Assembly (NCBI RefSeq): GCF_008704425.1
Contig: NZ_CP023696.1
Span: 3,706,501-3,770,500 of the forward strand
Length of the DNA stretch: 64,000 bases
Reading direction: 5' to 3'
From: Streptomyces fradiae ATCC 10745 = DSM 40063
Lineage (GTDB): Bacteria; Actinomycetota; Actinomycetes; Streptomycetales; Streptomycetaceae
In this document: positions 1 to 6,666 of the stretch, in pieces
Position numbering within the stretch: the stretch's first letter is position 1
Layout of the letters: every line of letters begins with the position of its first letter
Made by a program: the position numbers and the translations under genes
The notes under the pieces: generated by a model
The model's input: the letters and a program-made list of their open reading frames with translations, nothing else
What the model was told of the DNA's origin: nothing
The model's database searches: none

Positions 1-195
1 CTCGGCGCCGTGCAGGTCGCGGTGAGCGTCGCCGTCAACCTCGCGATCGTCGTCGCCGCGGGCGCGATCGCCGTCTTCCTCGCCCGCCACCCCGCCTGGC
101 TGCGGACCCAGCGGTACGCCATGGGCGCCGTCCTGGGCGCGCTCGCCGTCACCCTCGCCGCGGACACCTCCACGCCCCGTGCCGCGGCACGCTGA
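1..195 (+). CDS. LysE-family exporter, C-terminal fragment (truncated by window edge)
   Basis: The reading frame is open from the first base and stops with TGA at 193-195, giving about 64 residues, so the gene begins before the window. The fragment holds one clear membrane segment (VAVNLAIVVAAGAIAVFLA), then a short basic loop (RHPAWLRTQRY) and a second hydrophobic stretch (GAVLGALAVTLA). This order and the W-x-R-x-QRY-x-MG pattern match the C terminus of LysE/RhtB-type amino-acid efflux proteins. The usual family length is about 210 residues, so roughly two thirds is missing. The substrate cannot be read. The call rests on a short fragment and is moderate. Confidence 0.6.
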   Translation, partial: LGAVQVAVSVAVNLAIVVAAGAIAVFLARHPAWLRTQRYAMGAVLGALAVTLAADTSTPRAAAR

Positions 196-222
196 TCACC
201 GCCCCTCCGACGCCCTGGGCCC

Positions 223-254
223 GATGTCCCGATGTCCGGATGTCCCGATGTCCG
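223..254. repeat. Four tandem copies of an 8-base unit
   Basis: GATGTCC followed by C or G is repeated four times in the intergenic region after the LysE-like gene. It is probably slippage-generated; no coding role is seen. Confidence 0.8.
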
Positions 255-320
255 GAAGCCTTGGTGTCCTGGTGTCCCGTCCTCTGGATGGTGGCCGATG
301 GGGCGTGATCGCGGGAGCCC

Positions 321-362
321 TGTGGACAACCGCGGGTAAGCGTCGCGGCCCCCTGTGGACAA
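321..362. other. Pair of perfect DnaA-box-like nonamers
   Basis: TGTGGACAA occurs at 321-329 and again at 354-362. It is the reverse complement of TTGTCCACA, the DnaA box preferred in Streptomyces. The two copies have the same orientation and are 33 bp apart, about three helical turns. They lie in the 217-bp gap between two convergent genes. Two boxes do not make an origin; a DnaA-titration or chance origin is equally possible. Confidence 0.4.
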
Positions 363-376
363 CCACAGGGGGCCGC
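345..376. terminator. Bidirectional hairpin between convergent genes
   Basis: GCGGCCCCCTGTGG at 345-358 pairs perfectly with CCACAGGGGGCCGC at 363-376 across a four-base loop (ACAA). The 14-bp stem sits between the 3' end of the LysE-like gene and the 3' end of the VKOR gene. There is no T tract, which is common for Streptomyces terminators. The second DnaA-like box lies inside the hairpin. Confidence 0.65.
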
Positions 377-412
377 GGGAGGCGCCCTCGGAAGGCCGCG
401 TGCACGGGTGGG

Positions 413-1108
413 TCAGCCGGTCCAGAAGTCCCACCAGCGGGTCAGGACGAGCATGCCGGTGATCCCGAGGTGCAGGACGGGCGCGACCCACGGGAGCTCG
501 CCCAGGAACCGCCGCGCGCCCTCCGGGGCGGGCAGCCGGCCGTGCCGCGCGTTCTCGGCGGTGACCCGCCAGAACATGACGATCGTCGCCGCCCAGGCGA
601 GGCAGCACCACAGGCACAGGGCGTTGATCCGGTACAGGGACTGGACCATCAGCCAGGTGCAGAAGGCCACGCCGAACAGCGTGCCCGCGTTCAGGCCGAG
701 CCAGAACCAGCGGCGGTGCCGGGCACCCGCCAGCAGACCGGCGCCGATCGCCACGACCATGCCGTACGTGACGAGCCCGAGCATCGGGTTCGGGAAGCCG
801 AACACGCCCGCCTGCTCGCTCCGCATGACGCTGCCGCACGACACGACCGGGTTCAGACTGCAGCCCGGCTGGAAGTCCGGGTCCTCCAGCAGCCGGAACT
901 TGTCCAGGGTGATGACCCAGGAGGCGAGCACCCCAGCCGCCCCGGTCACCACCAGCAGCCAGGCGAAAGCGCGGCTCGCACCCGCCGTGCCCGCCGCGTC
1001 CCCGTCACCCGCCGGCGGCGGTGCCGTGGCGGGGCGGGCATGGGCGGGCGCTGCGGGACGGGCGTGTGCGGGAGCGGGCCGGGTGTGGGCGCCGCGGGTC
1101 GTCGTCAT
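413..1108 (-). CDS. Vitamin K epoxide reductase (VKOR) family membrane protein
   Basis: Predicted membrane oxidoreductase of 231 residues that would recycle a DsbA-like thiol oxidase using menaquinone, so supporting disulfide formation outside the membrane. Residues 1-45 are a disordered Ala/Pro/His-rich tail with repeated A-H-A-R-P. Membrane segments follow near 47-66, 108-128, 138-157 and 165-182. The VKOR signature is present: loop cysteines C83 and C91 (PGCSLNPVVSCGS) and the active-site C165-L-W-C168. Bacterial VKOR domains are about 150 residues, so the N-terminal extension is extra. The gene lies head-to-tail behind the DUF5949 gene with 21 bp between them. The family call is strong; the partner is not visible. 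Confidence 0.88.
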   Translation of the reverse strand: MTTTRGAHTRPAPAHARPAAPAHARPATAPPPAGDGDAAGTAGASRAFAWLLVVTGAAGVLASWVITLDKFRLLEDPDFQPGCSLNPVVSCGSVMRSEQAGVFGFPNPMLGLVTYGMVVAIGAGLLAGARHRRWFWLGLNAGTLFGVAFCTWLMVQSLYRINALCLWCCLAWAATIVMFWRVTAENARHGRLPAPEGARRFLGELPWVAPVLHLGITGMLVLTRWWDFWTG

Positions 1109-1129
1109 CGATCCGCCGGTCCTCTCCGG

Positions 1130-1633
1130 TCAGGTGCGCACGCGCAGGACGGGGAGCAGGCAGTGCGCGCTGCCCTCCAGGAACCCCTCGCCGGAGACGA
1201 AGGCGCGCAGCTCCTCCGGCGGCACCGCCCGCCCCGGAACGGCCTGCGGCCACGGGCGGACCGCGAGGATCAGGTAGGCCTGACCCTTCGCGTACGCGGC
1301 GTACTGCCACTCCGGCGGCACCGGGCACTGGGCGCGCATGAACGGCAGTGTCAGGACGGCCCGCTCGGCCTCCACCAGCAGTGAGGCGGAGAACCGCCTG
1401 TCGCTGCCGAGGTCCACGAGGTGCTTGCCGACCGACAGGCCCAGCTGCTCCAGCTGGGCGCGCATCGCCGCCTGACCGGCCTCCGGGCCGCCCGCGCCGT
1501 CGCCGAGGGAGTACACCATCAGCAGCGGGTCGCCCGGGTCGTCGGCGGTCGGTTCGCTGCACCACGGGATGACGGTGAGCGTGCCCAGCGGGGAACGCCG
1601 GCTGTCCGGGAACACGGCGGTGGAAGAGGTCAT
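1130..1633 (-). CDS. DUF5949-like conserved Streptomyces protein
   Basis: A protein of 167 residues, starting at ATG 1633 (MTSSTAVFPDSRRSPLG). It has no signal peptide or membrane segment and looks cytosolic and globular (GTLTVIPWCSEP, FSASLLVEAERAVLTLPF, YLILAVRPWPQ). Its pattern resembles the small actinobacterial family DUF5949, which has no assigned function. It is followed after 21 bp by the VKOR gene, so the two are probably cotranscribed. A longer upstream reading frame exists but runs through the melC1 region on the other strand and is not credible. The name rests on recall of family pattern. Confidence 0.7.
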   Translation of the reverse strand: MTSSTAVFPDSRRSPLGTLTVIPWCSEPTADDPGDPLLMVYSLGDGAGGPEAGQAAMRAQLEQLGLSVGKHLVDLGSDRRFSASLLVEAERAVLTLPFMRAQCPVPPEWQYAAYAKGQAYLILAVRPWPQAVPGRAVPPEELRAFVSGEGFLEGSAHCLLPVLRVRT

Positions 1634-1825
1634 GGGCTCGGATCCTAGGGTGTCAAAGCGAGCGACCCGGTGGTTTTCCACCCGTTCGGGTGTTACCCGT
1701 TCGGATCGTTTCTCCTTGACGCTCACGAGTCCGGGCTCCCGCGGCGGAACGGTTCGGTGACCGGGTCGTTGGGCCGACGGGGAGGGAAGTCCACCGCCCG
1801 CACGACCCGTACGGGAGTCCGCGTC

Positions 1826-2437
1826 ATGACCGCCAGCAGACCGAAGCCGCCGCCCGCCGCCCGCACGCGCGGGCACCTGCCCCGCCGTACCGCCCTGCGG
1901 GCCCTGTTCACGGCCGCCGTGGCCGCCCTCACCGGCGGGGCCCTCGCGCGCGTGGCCGCCACCCCGCACGACGCCCCCGGCGTTGCGCCGGGCGGTGCCC
2001 GCGCGGGAGGGGGAGCCGATCCGGGCCCGGTCCCCCACACGTCCGGGAGCGGGCCGCACGCGTCGGCCGGGGACCCGCACGGAACCGCCGCCGGACCGGG
2101 CGCGGACGGCGGCCCCGCGCGCGTGGTGGGCGCGTTCGCGGAGACGTACCGGGGCCGCCGCATCGAAGGGCGGCCCGTCGCCGCGTCGACCGGTGGCTTC
2201 GAGGTGCTGGTGGACGGGCGGCCGCTGCACCTGATGCGCTGCGCCGACGGCGGCTATCTGAGCCTGGTCAACCACTACGAGGCGTATCCGACGGCGCTCG
2301 CCGCGACCCGGGCCGCCGTGGACGAGCTGGGCGGTGCGGTGCTGGCCGCGCACGGCCTCGCGCACGGATCGGCCGTGCGGAGCGCCCACGGGGCCGCCGT
2401 ACAGCTGGAGGGGGGCCGACGTGGCGTACACGCGTAA
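1826..2437 (+). CDS. melC1: Tyrosinase copper chaperone / secretion cofactor MelC1
   Basis: MelC1 (caddie) loads copper into MelC2 and carries the complex out through the Tat pathway. The 203-residue product starts at ATG 1826 with a Tat-like leader: twin arginines at 20-21 (HLPRRTALRAL) and a hydrophobic stretch to about residue 45. Residues 48-100 are a Gly/Pro/Ala-rich low-complexity linker. The conserved core follows: ETYRGRRIEGRP at about 106-117, VDGRPLHLMRCADG at 129-142 and NHYEAYPTALAATRAAVDEL at 149-168. Family members are near 130-150 residues, so both the linker and a tail of about 30 residues are extra. H135 and M137 fit the copper-handling motif; Cys139 stands where Asn is common. 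The 3' end overlaps melC2 by 17 bases. Confidence 0.9.
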   Translation: MTASRPKPPPAARTRGHLPRRTALRALFTAAVAALTGGALARVAATPHDAPGVAPGGARAGGGADPGPVPHTSGSGPHASAGDPHGTAAGPGADGGPARVVGAFAETYRGRRIEGRPVAASTGGFEVLVDGRPLHLMRCADGGYLSLVNHYEAYPTALAATRAAVDELGGAVLAAHGLAHGSAVRSAHGAAVQLEGGRRGVHA

Positions 2438-3287
2438 GGACCAGCGGGACCTGACGAAGGCGGAGCGGCGGCGGTTCGTCGCCGCCGTGCTGGAGCTGAA
2501 GCGGAGCGGCCGGTACGACGAGTACGTCCGCACCCACGTCAGGTACTACAACGCCGACGGCGAGACCGGGCTGCGGACCGCCCACATGGCGCCGTCGTTC
2601 CTGCCCTGGCACCGGCAGTACCTGCTGGACTTCGAGCGGGACCTGCGGCAGGTCGACCGCACGGTGACCGTGCCGTACTGGGACTGGACGCGGGACCGCG
2701 GCCCGGTCGGGCCCCTGTGGGGCGAGGACTTCATGGGCGGCAACGGGCGGCGCGGCGACCACCAGGTGACGACCGGCCCCTTCGCGTACCGCACGGGCGA
2801 CTGGCCGATCACCGTGGGCGTCACCGAGAACCGCTTCCTCACCCGGGACTTCGGCCACCCCAGGGACCCCGTGCAGCTGCCGACCCGCTCCGAGCTGGCG
2901 TGGGCGACGCAGGAGCGGACGTACGACGTGGCGCCCTGGGACTCCACCGGCCGCGGCGGGTTCCGCAACCGCCTGGAGGGCTGGACGGCCGGTACGGGCA
3001 GCGCACGGCTGCGCAACCACAACAAGGTGCACCGCTGGGTGGGCGGACTGATGCTGGGCGCCGCGTCGGTCAACGATCCGGTGTTCTGGCTGCACCACGC
3101 CTTCGTCGACGCCGTCTGGTCCCGCTGGCAGAGCCGCAACCCGGACGCGCGCTACCTTCCGGCGACGCCGCCGCTGCCCGGCACCCCGCAGTTCGGGCGG
3201 GTCGTCTCGCGGGACGAGCCGATGCCGCCGTGGACCGTCACACCGGGGCAGCTGGCCGACCACAGCCGCGTGTACCGGTACGCCTGA
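2421..3287 (+). CDS. melC2: Tyrosinase MelC2 (type 3 copper monophenol oxidase)
   Basis: Oxidises tyrosine and other phenols to o-quinones for melanin formation; exported with MelC1. The start is GTG 2421 (MAYTRKDQRDLT), set by GGAGGGG just upstream and by alignment with known MelC2 N termini; an in-frame ATG at 2334 lies inside melC1. The product is 288 residues, against about 273 in the family. CuA ligands are His39 (VRTHV), His55 (RTAHMAPSF) and His64 (PWHRQYLLDFE). CuB ligands are in NHNKVHRWVGG and DPVFWLHHAFVD. It has no signal peptide of its own, as expected. Translation is probably coupled to melC1 by the 17-base overlap. Confidence 0.95.
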   Translation: MAYTRKDQRDLTKAERRRFVAAVLELKRSGRYDEYVRTHVRYYNADGETGLRTAHMAPSFLPWHRQYLLDFERDLRQVDRTVTVPYWDWTRDRGPVGPLWGEDFMGGNGRRGDHQVTTGPFAYRTGDWPITVGVTENRFLTRDFGHPRDPVQLPTRSELAWATQERTYDVAPWDSTGRGGFRNRLEGWTAGTGSARLRNHNKVHRWVGGLMLGAASVNDPVFWLHHAFVDAVWSRWQSRNPDARYLPATPPLPGTPQFGRVVSRDEPMPPWTVTPGQLADHSRVYRYA

Positions 3288-3301
3288 CGGGTATGCCGGC
3301 C

Positions 3302-3352
3302 GGGCCGCCGTCCTGTCCGGCGACTGCCGGGTGCCGGACAGGACGGCGGCCC
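3302..3352. terminator. Strong bidirectional terminator after melC2
   Basis: GGGCCGCCGTCCTGTCCGG at 3302-3320 pairs perfectly with CCGGACAGGACGGCGGCCC at 3334-3352 (19 bp, 13-base loop). A second short hairpin (CCCCGGT / ACCGGGG) follows directly. They separate melC2 from the convergent chaplin gene. Confidence 0.9.
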
Positions 3353-3396
3353 CCCGGTCGAGGAACCGGGGGGCCGCCGCGGGTGCCGGACGGGGC

Positions 3397-3717
3397 TCAG
3401 CTGCCGTAGCCGTGCTCGCCGTGGTGGCCCTTGCCGTCCTCGTGGCCCTTGCCGTCCTTGTGCTCCTTGTGGTCCTTGCCGACGTTCGCGCAGGTGTTGC
3501 CGAAGGCCGGGTTCAGCACGCCGACGACGTCGATCGTGTTGCCGCACAGGTTGACCGGGACGTTGACCGGGATCTGCAGGATGTTGCCGGAGAGGACACC
3601 GGGGGAGTTGGCGGCGACCGCGCCGGCCCCCGCGTCGGCGACGGCCATGCCGGCTCCGCTCAGGGCCGCGGCGCCCGTGCCGACGATGACGACGGCGGCC
3701 TTCGCGATGCGAGACAT
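3397..3717 (-). CDS. Short chaplin with His/Lys/Asp-rich C-terminal extension
   Basis: Chaplins are secreted hydrophobic proteins that form amyloid films on aerial hyphae and spores. The 106-residue product has a signal peptide (1-28, cut near AVADA-G) and one chaplin domain at about 29-78, with GSPGVLSGN-like (NSPGVLSGN), the paired cysteines C58 and C76, and LNPAFGNTC. Short chaplins normally end here. This one adds about 28 residues of charged sequence (KDHKEHKDGKGHEDGKGHH) with seven histidines and no cell-wall sorting signal. It lies convergent with the tyrosinase operon and has a sigma-BldN-like promoter upstream. The domain is certain; the role of the tail is unknown. Confidence 0.93.
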   Translation of the reverse strand: MSRIAKAAVVIVGTGAAALSGAGMAVADAGAGAVAANSPGVLSGNILQIPVNVPVNLCGNTIDVVGVLNPAFGNTCANVGKDHKEHKDGKGHEDGKGHHGEHGYGS

Positions 3718-3773
3718 AGAGGTTCTCCTTGTACGTGGAAGCGTGACCGCGGACCAGCGGTCGTCACTCGGCT

Positions 3774-3801
3774 ACAACGCTGTATCTCACGGTCGGTAAC
3801 G
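3774..3801 (-). promoter_or_regulatory. Sigma-BldN-like promoter for the His-tailed chaplin
   Basis: Read on the minus strand: -35 CGTTAC (3801-3796), a 16-base spacer, then -10 CGTTGT (3779-3774). The published sigma-BldN pattern is CGTAAC-N16/17-CGTTGA, so each hexamer is 5 of 6. It lies 57 bases upstream of the ATG. Chaplins are known BldN targets. Inferred from sequence only. Confidence 0.6.
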
Positions 3802-4170
3802 GCACAAACACCCCACTCACACCAAGGGCCCAACGCGCCCCACGCCTCGCACGCGCGCGGGTGCGGGGACCGGAGGCGGGCGGCGTCGGGCCGCGGAGAG
3901 GGGCGGAACGGGCAGGGCGGAGCCCGCGGCACCCGGGGCGACGGCACTGGAGGTGCCGGCGCCTGACGGGGCGCCACGGGCGGTGCCGGCGCCTGACGGG
4001 GCGCCACGGGCGGTGACCATGCGACAAGCCGACGGGTGTAACGAGCGGCCGGTGCGCGGGTGCCGGTCGGAGGGCCTTCTGCACTCCGCCTTCACCCCGC
4101 ATGGCGGCGGGGTGCGACTGCGGGGCGGGGTACGGCTGCGGGGTGGGGGTACGGGGCTGCCGTACAGCTG
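3802..4170. other. Intergenic stretch without a gene (with the 3718-3801 leader, about 500 bp)
   Basis: Between the chaplin start and the terminator of the next gene I see no credible coding sequence. It contains a 2 x 30-bp tandem repeat and G-rich low-complexity sequence (CGGGGTACGGCTGCGGGG-type units at about 4108-4180). Confidence 0.6.
3952..4011. repeat. Two perfect 30-bp tandem copies
   Basis: A 30-base unit beginning GGTGCCGGCGCCTGACGG is present twice in direct succession; a third copy begins (GGTG) but diverges. It lies in non-coding sequence. Confidence 0.9.
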
Positions 4171-4203
4171 CGGGGCGGGACCGGCACCACCGGTCCCGCC
4201 CCG
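4171..4203 (-). terminator. Terminator of the small secreted-protein gene
   Basis: CGGGGCGGGACCGG (4171-4184) pairs perfectly with CCGGTCCCGCCCCG (4190-4203) over a 5-base loop, 15 bp beyond the stop at 4219. Confidence 0.85.
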
Positions 4204-4218
4204 CTCCACGCGCGCGGG

Positions 4219-4488
4219 TCAGCCGCCGAGCGGCAGGCCGCCCAGCAGCGGCGCGGCCTTCTGGGTGGCACCGAGGCCGGTGCCCGCGACCTTGCCGACC
4301 AGCTTGTTGTCGGTGAGCTCGCCGACGCGGTCGGCGGGGACCGCCTCGGGCAGACCCCGCTGGCCCAGGGTGTCGACCGCTCCGTTCAGGCTGGAGGGGG
4401 TGAGGGGGTTGGCGGCGAAGGCCGGTGCCGCCACGCCCATCGCCATCACAGAGCCGGCGAGGACCGCGGCAACCTTCGTGGGCTTCAT
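4219..4488 (-). CDS. Small secreted hydrophilic protein of unknown function
   Basis: An 89-residue product starting at ATG 4488 with AGGAAGG upstream. Residues 1-25 are a clear signal peptide (KVAAVLAGSVMAMGVAAPAFA, cut near FAA-N). The mature 63 residues (LNGAVDTLGQRGLPEAVPA, VGELTDNKLVGK, LLGGLPLGG) have no cysteine and no chaplin motif. Similar short secreted proteins beside chaplin genes occur in other streptomycetes, sometimes misannotated as ATP-binding; no such motif is present here. It sits between two chaplin genes on the same strand, so a surface role is plausible. Function not assigned. Confidence 0.72.
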   Translation of the reverse strand: MKPTKVAAVLAGSVMAMGVAAPAFAANPLTPSSLNGAVDTLGQRGLPEAVPADRVGELTDNKLVGKVAGTGLGATQKAAPLLGGLPLGG

Positions 4489-4845
4489 CGGGGGAGTCCT
4501 TCCTGGAAAGGGCGGTGTGCGGAGCGACGCACGCGTGGGCGGGCGGTCGCCGGTCGCCGGGACGTGCGTCTGCCCTCTGTAACGAGCCGGGCCCGCCCCG
4601 GAAACCCCGTCCCGGCCGAAATCCCACCGACGCACACGGACGGGGCGCCATGGTCCGGTCAGCGGACTGTCGTTGCATCCGCCGGTCAGTCGATCGAGTG
4701 ATCCGTTGATCCGTTGATCCGTTGGCTCGTCGGTCCGTTGATGTGCTGATGCGGTGGCTGTAAGCCTGATGGTCCGTGCCTCGGGTCCGGGGGCGGGCGG
4801 CTTCCTCGGGCGTGTGCGGGCACGCGGCGGCGCCCGGTGTGCGGG
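4489..4845. other. Intergenic stretch without a gene, with an octamer repeat
   Basis: Leader region of the secreted-protein gene. TGATCCGT is repeated three times head-to-tail at 4699-4722. A CGTTAC hexamer reads on the minus strand at 4584-4579, but I see no matching -10. No credible gene. Confidence 0.55.
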
Positions 4846-4894
4846 CACACGACGGCGCCGCCCCGGCTGGAGGCCGGGACGGCGCCGTCGTGTG
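4846..4894 (-). terminator. Chaplin terminator
   Basis: CACACGACGGCGCC (4846-4859) pairs perfectly with GGCGCCGTCGTGTG (4881-4894), directly after the chaplin stop at 4913. Confidence 0.88.
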
Positions 4895-4912
4895 GGGGAA
4901 CCGGGTGGCGCG

Positions 4913-5152
4913 TCAGTCGTTGATGCAGACGTTGCCGAAGGCCGGGTTCAGCAGGCCGATGATGTCGATGGTGTTGCCGCACAGGTTGACCGGGATGTGG
5001 ACCGGGACCTGGAGGACGTTGCCGGAGAGGACGCCCGGGGAGCCCACGGCCGCGCCGTGCGCACCGGCGTCGGCGTTCGCGACGCCGGCGGCGCCGGCCA
5101 CGGAAGCGGCGACGGCGGAGGTCAGTACGGCAGCCTTCGCGATTCGGGACAT
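4913..5152 (-). CDS. Short chaplin (ChpE/ChpH type)
   Basis: A 79-residue secreted amyloid-forming surface protein. The signal peptide is 1-28 (cut near NADA-G). One chaplin domain fills the rest: GSPGVLSGNVLQVPVHIP, paired cysteines C58 and C76, then the canonical end GLLNPAFGNVCIND. The length is that of the short single-domain chaplins that coat the hyphal surface and assist anchoring by long chaplins. The leader MSRIAKAAV is the same as in the His-tailed chaplin 1.2 kb away, so the two are recent paralogues. A sigma-BldN-like promoter lies upstream. It is divergent from the exopolysaccharide operon. Confidence 0.96.
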   Translation of the reverse strand: MSRIAKAAVLTSAVAASVAGAAGVANADAGAHGAAVGSPGVLSGNVLQVPVHIPVNLCGNTIDIIGLLNPAFGNVCIND

Positions 5153-5210
5153 GGTGGAGCACTCCTAGGTGTCAGGTGGGGCATGGCGGCCGACGAGGCC
5201 GACTGCATCA

Positions 5211-5238
5211 AGAACGCGTGAGCCGTGCGCGGGTTGCG
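5211..5238 (-). promoter_or_regulatory. Sigma-BldN-like promoter for the short chaplin
   Basis: On the minus strand: -35 CGCAAC (5238-5233), 16-base spacer, -10 CGTTCT (5216-5211), against CGTAAC and CGTTGA (5 of 6 and 4 of 6). It lies 59 bases before the ATG, almost the same distance as at the first chaplin. Confidence 0.5.
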
Positions 5239-5502
5239 CCACCGAACGGGTGAACCGTCTGGCGTCGTGACGCCAACTGCCCTCGTGGCGAGCGCTGGTG
5301 GGACCGCCTCGCCCGCGACCCACCGGCACGTGCCACCGGCGCCGGCCGCCTCCGTGTGCCGCGCCACGTGCCACTGCCATGCGCGACGGATGTCCGTCAT
5401 GCTTCGCATTTGACTTATCTGGTTATAACGTGCGTGCTGTTGTGCCGGTTTACCCCGGTTTGGTGGGAGCCGTTTCCTTACTCCTCACAGCGGAGAACCC
5501 CT
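5239..5502. other. Divergent intergenic region, chaplin / surface-polysaccharide operon
   Basis: Together with 5153-5238 this is a 350-bp divergent gap. An AT-richer island (TTGACTTATCTGGTTATAAC, 5410-5429) stands out from the surrounding sequence and may hold the promoter of the operon starting at 5503, but the spacing between TTGACT and TATAAC (8 bases) fits no standard promoter. No gene seen. Confidence 0.4.
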
Positions 5503-6609
5503 ATGCGGATTCCAGTGGTTCCAGCCGTGCGGCGCGGGCTGGTCTGCGCCCTCTCCTTCGCCGCCCTGTCGGCCGTGCTCCCCGCCTCCGCCGCGCCCCG
5601 CGCGCAGGAACGGCCGCGCATCGCGTTCACCGAGCGCTACCACGTCGTCCAGCAGGGCGGGCTGGCCCGTGCCGCCAACTCGGCGGTCACCTGCCGTGCG
5701 GCCTCCTCGCCGCGCGACAGCGCCGCCGCCCCGCGCTGCTCCTCCGCCCGGAGCGGGAAGCCGGCCGCGGCCAACCACCAGTACGACATGTTCTACACGG
5801 ACGTCGACGACGACCCGAACACGTTCAACTCCAGCCGTGCCGAGCTGGTCCTCCCCAAGGGCGCCAAGGTCACCTACGCCCGGCTCTACTGGGGCGGCAA
5901 CCTCCGCGTCGGCGAGCAGAAGCCGCCCAAGGACAACGGCCGCGTCCTCATCGCCGAACCGGGCGGCGCCTACAAGGAGGTGCTCGCCGACTCCGTCATC
6001 GGCCACCGCACCGCGAACGGCGCCGACGCCTTCCAGGCCACCGCCGACGTCACCCGGCTCGTCGCGGGCAGCGGACCGGGCCTCTACACCGTCGCACAGG
6101 TCAACGTCGCCATGGGGCGGACCGCCGTCGGCGCCTGGGGCGGGTGGACGCTCGTCGCGGCGTACGCGCGACCTGGGTCGCCGCTGCGCCACCTCTCCGT
6201 GTGGGACGGCTTCGAGACGCTCGCCGAGGGACGCCGCTCGGTCCGCTGGCCGCTCGGCACGATGCGGGTGCCGGTCGGGGGCGCGGGACGGCTCGGCCTC
6301 GTCACGTACGACGGGGACCGGGGCATCGACGGGGACACCCTCGCCTTCGAGGCGCACCCCGGCCGCGCGGTCGCGCTGGCCGGCACGGCGAAGGGCGGCG
6401 ACGTCTTCGACTCCACCGTCGCGGACGGCGGCGCGGCCCGTATCCGCCGCGAACCGGCCCACCACAACACCCTGGGCTACGACTCCGACTTCGTCGACCT
6501 CTCCCCGGCCCTGGTGCACGGCGCGAGCGACACCGCCGTACGCATCGGCGCGGCCCGCGACTACCTGTGGCTCGGCGCGCTGTTCGTCGAGGCCGACGCA
6601 CGCCGCTGA
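5503..6609 (+). CDS. Secreted surface-protein (DUF3344/DUF11-adhesin-like N-domain)
   Basis: A 368-residue secreted protein; the start ATG 5503 gives a signal peptide at 1-28 (RRGLVCALSFAALSAVLPASA). The mature part begins IAFTERYHVVQQGGLARAAN and continues YDMFYTDVDDDPNTFNSS, KVTYARLYWGGNL, VIGHRTANGADAFQATADVT and GAWGGWTLVAAYARPGSPLR. These resemble the beta-rich domain found at the start of large DUF11/gram-positive surface proteins. Family members usually continue into repeats and an anchor; this one ends after the domain with no sorting signal, so it is probably released or held by polysaccharide. It is the first gene of the exopolysaccharide cluster, 57 bp before the first glycosyltransferase. 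The domain name is from recall. Confidence 0.7.
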   Translation: MRIPVVPAVRRGLVCALSFAALSAVLPASAAPRAQERPRIAFTERYHVVQQGGLARAANSAVTCRAASSPRDSAAAPRCSSARSGKPAAANHQYDMFYTDVDDDPNTFNSSRAELVLPKGAKVTYARLYWGGNLRVGEQKPPKDNGRVLIAEPGGAYKEVLADSVIGHRTANGADAFQATADVTRLVAGSGPGLYTVAQVNVAMGRTAVGAWGGWTLVAAYARPGSPLRHLSVWDGFETLAEGRRSVRWPLGTMRVPVGGAGRLGLVTYDGDRGIDGDTLAFEAHPGRAVALAGTAKGGDVFDSTVADGGAARIRREPAHHNTLGYDSDFVDLSPALVHGASDTAVRIGAARDYLWLGALFVEADARR

Positions 6610-6666
6610 GCGGCGCCCCGCCCGCGCCACCGCCACCCCGCACCGCTTCGTCAGAAAGGGGCACGC

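Noticed and set aside
4579..4584. Third minus-strand CGTTAC as a sigma-BldN promoter for the small secreted protein
   Set aside because: No CGTTGA-like hexamer lies 16-17 bases downstream.
5410..5429. TTGACT...TATAAC as a consensus promoter
   Set aside because: Spacing is 8 bases, too short for a sigma-70-type promoter. It is kept only as an AT-rich island.
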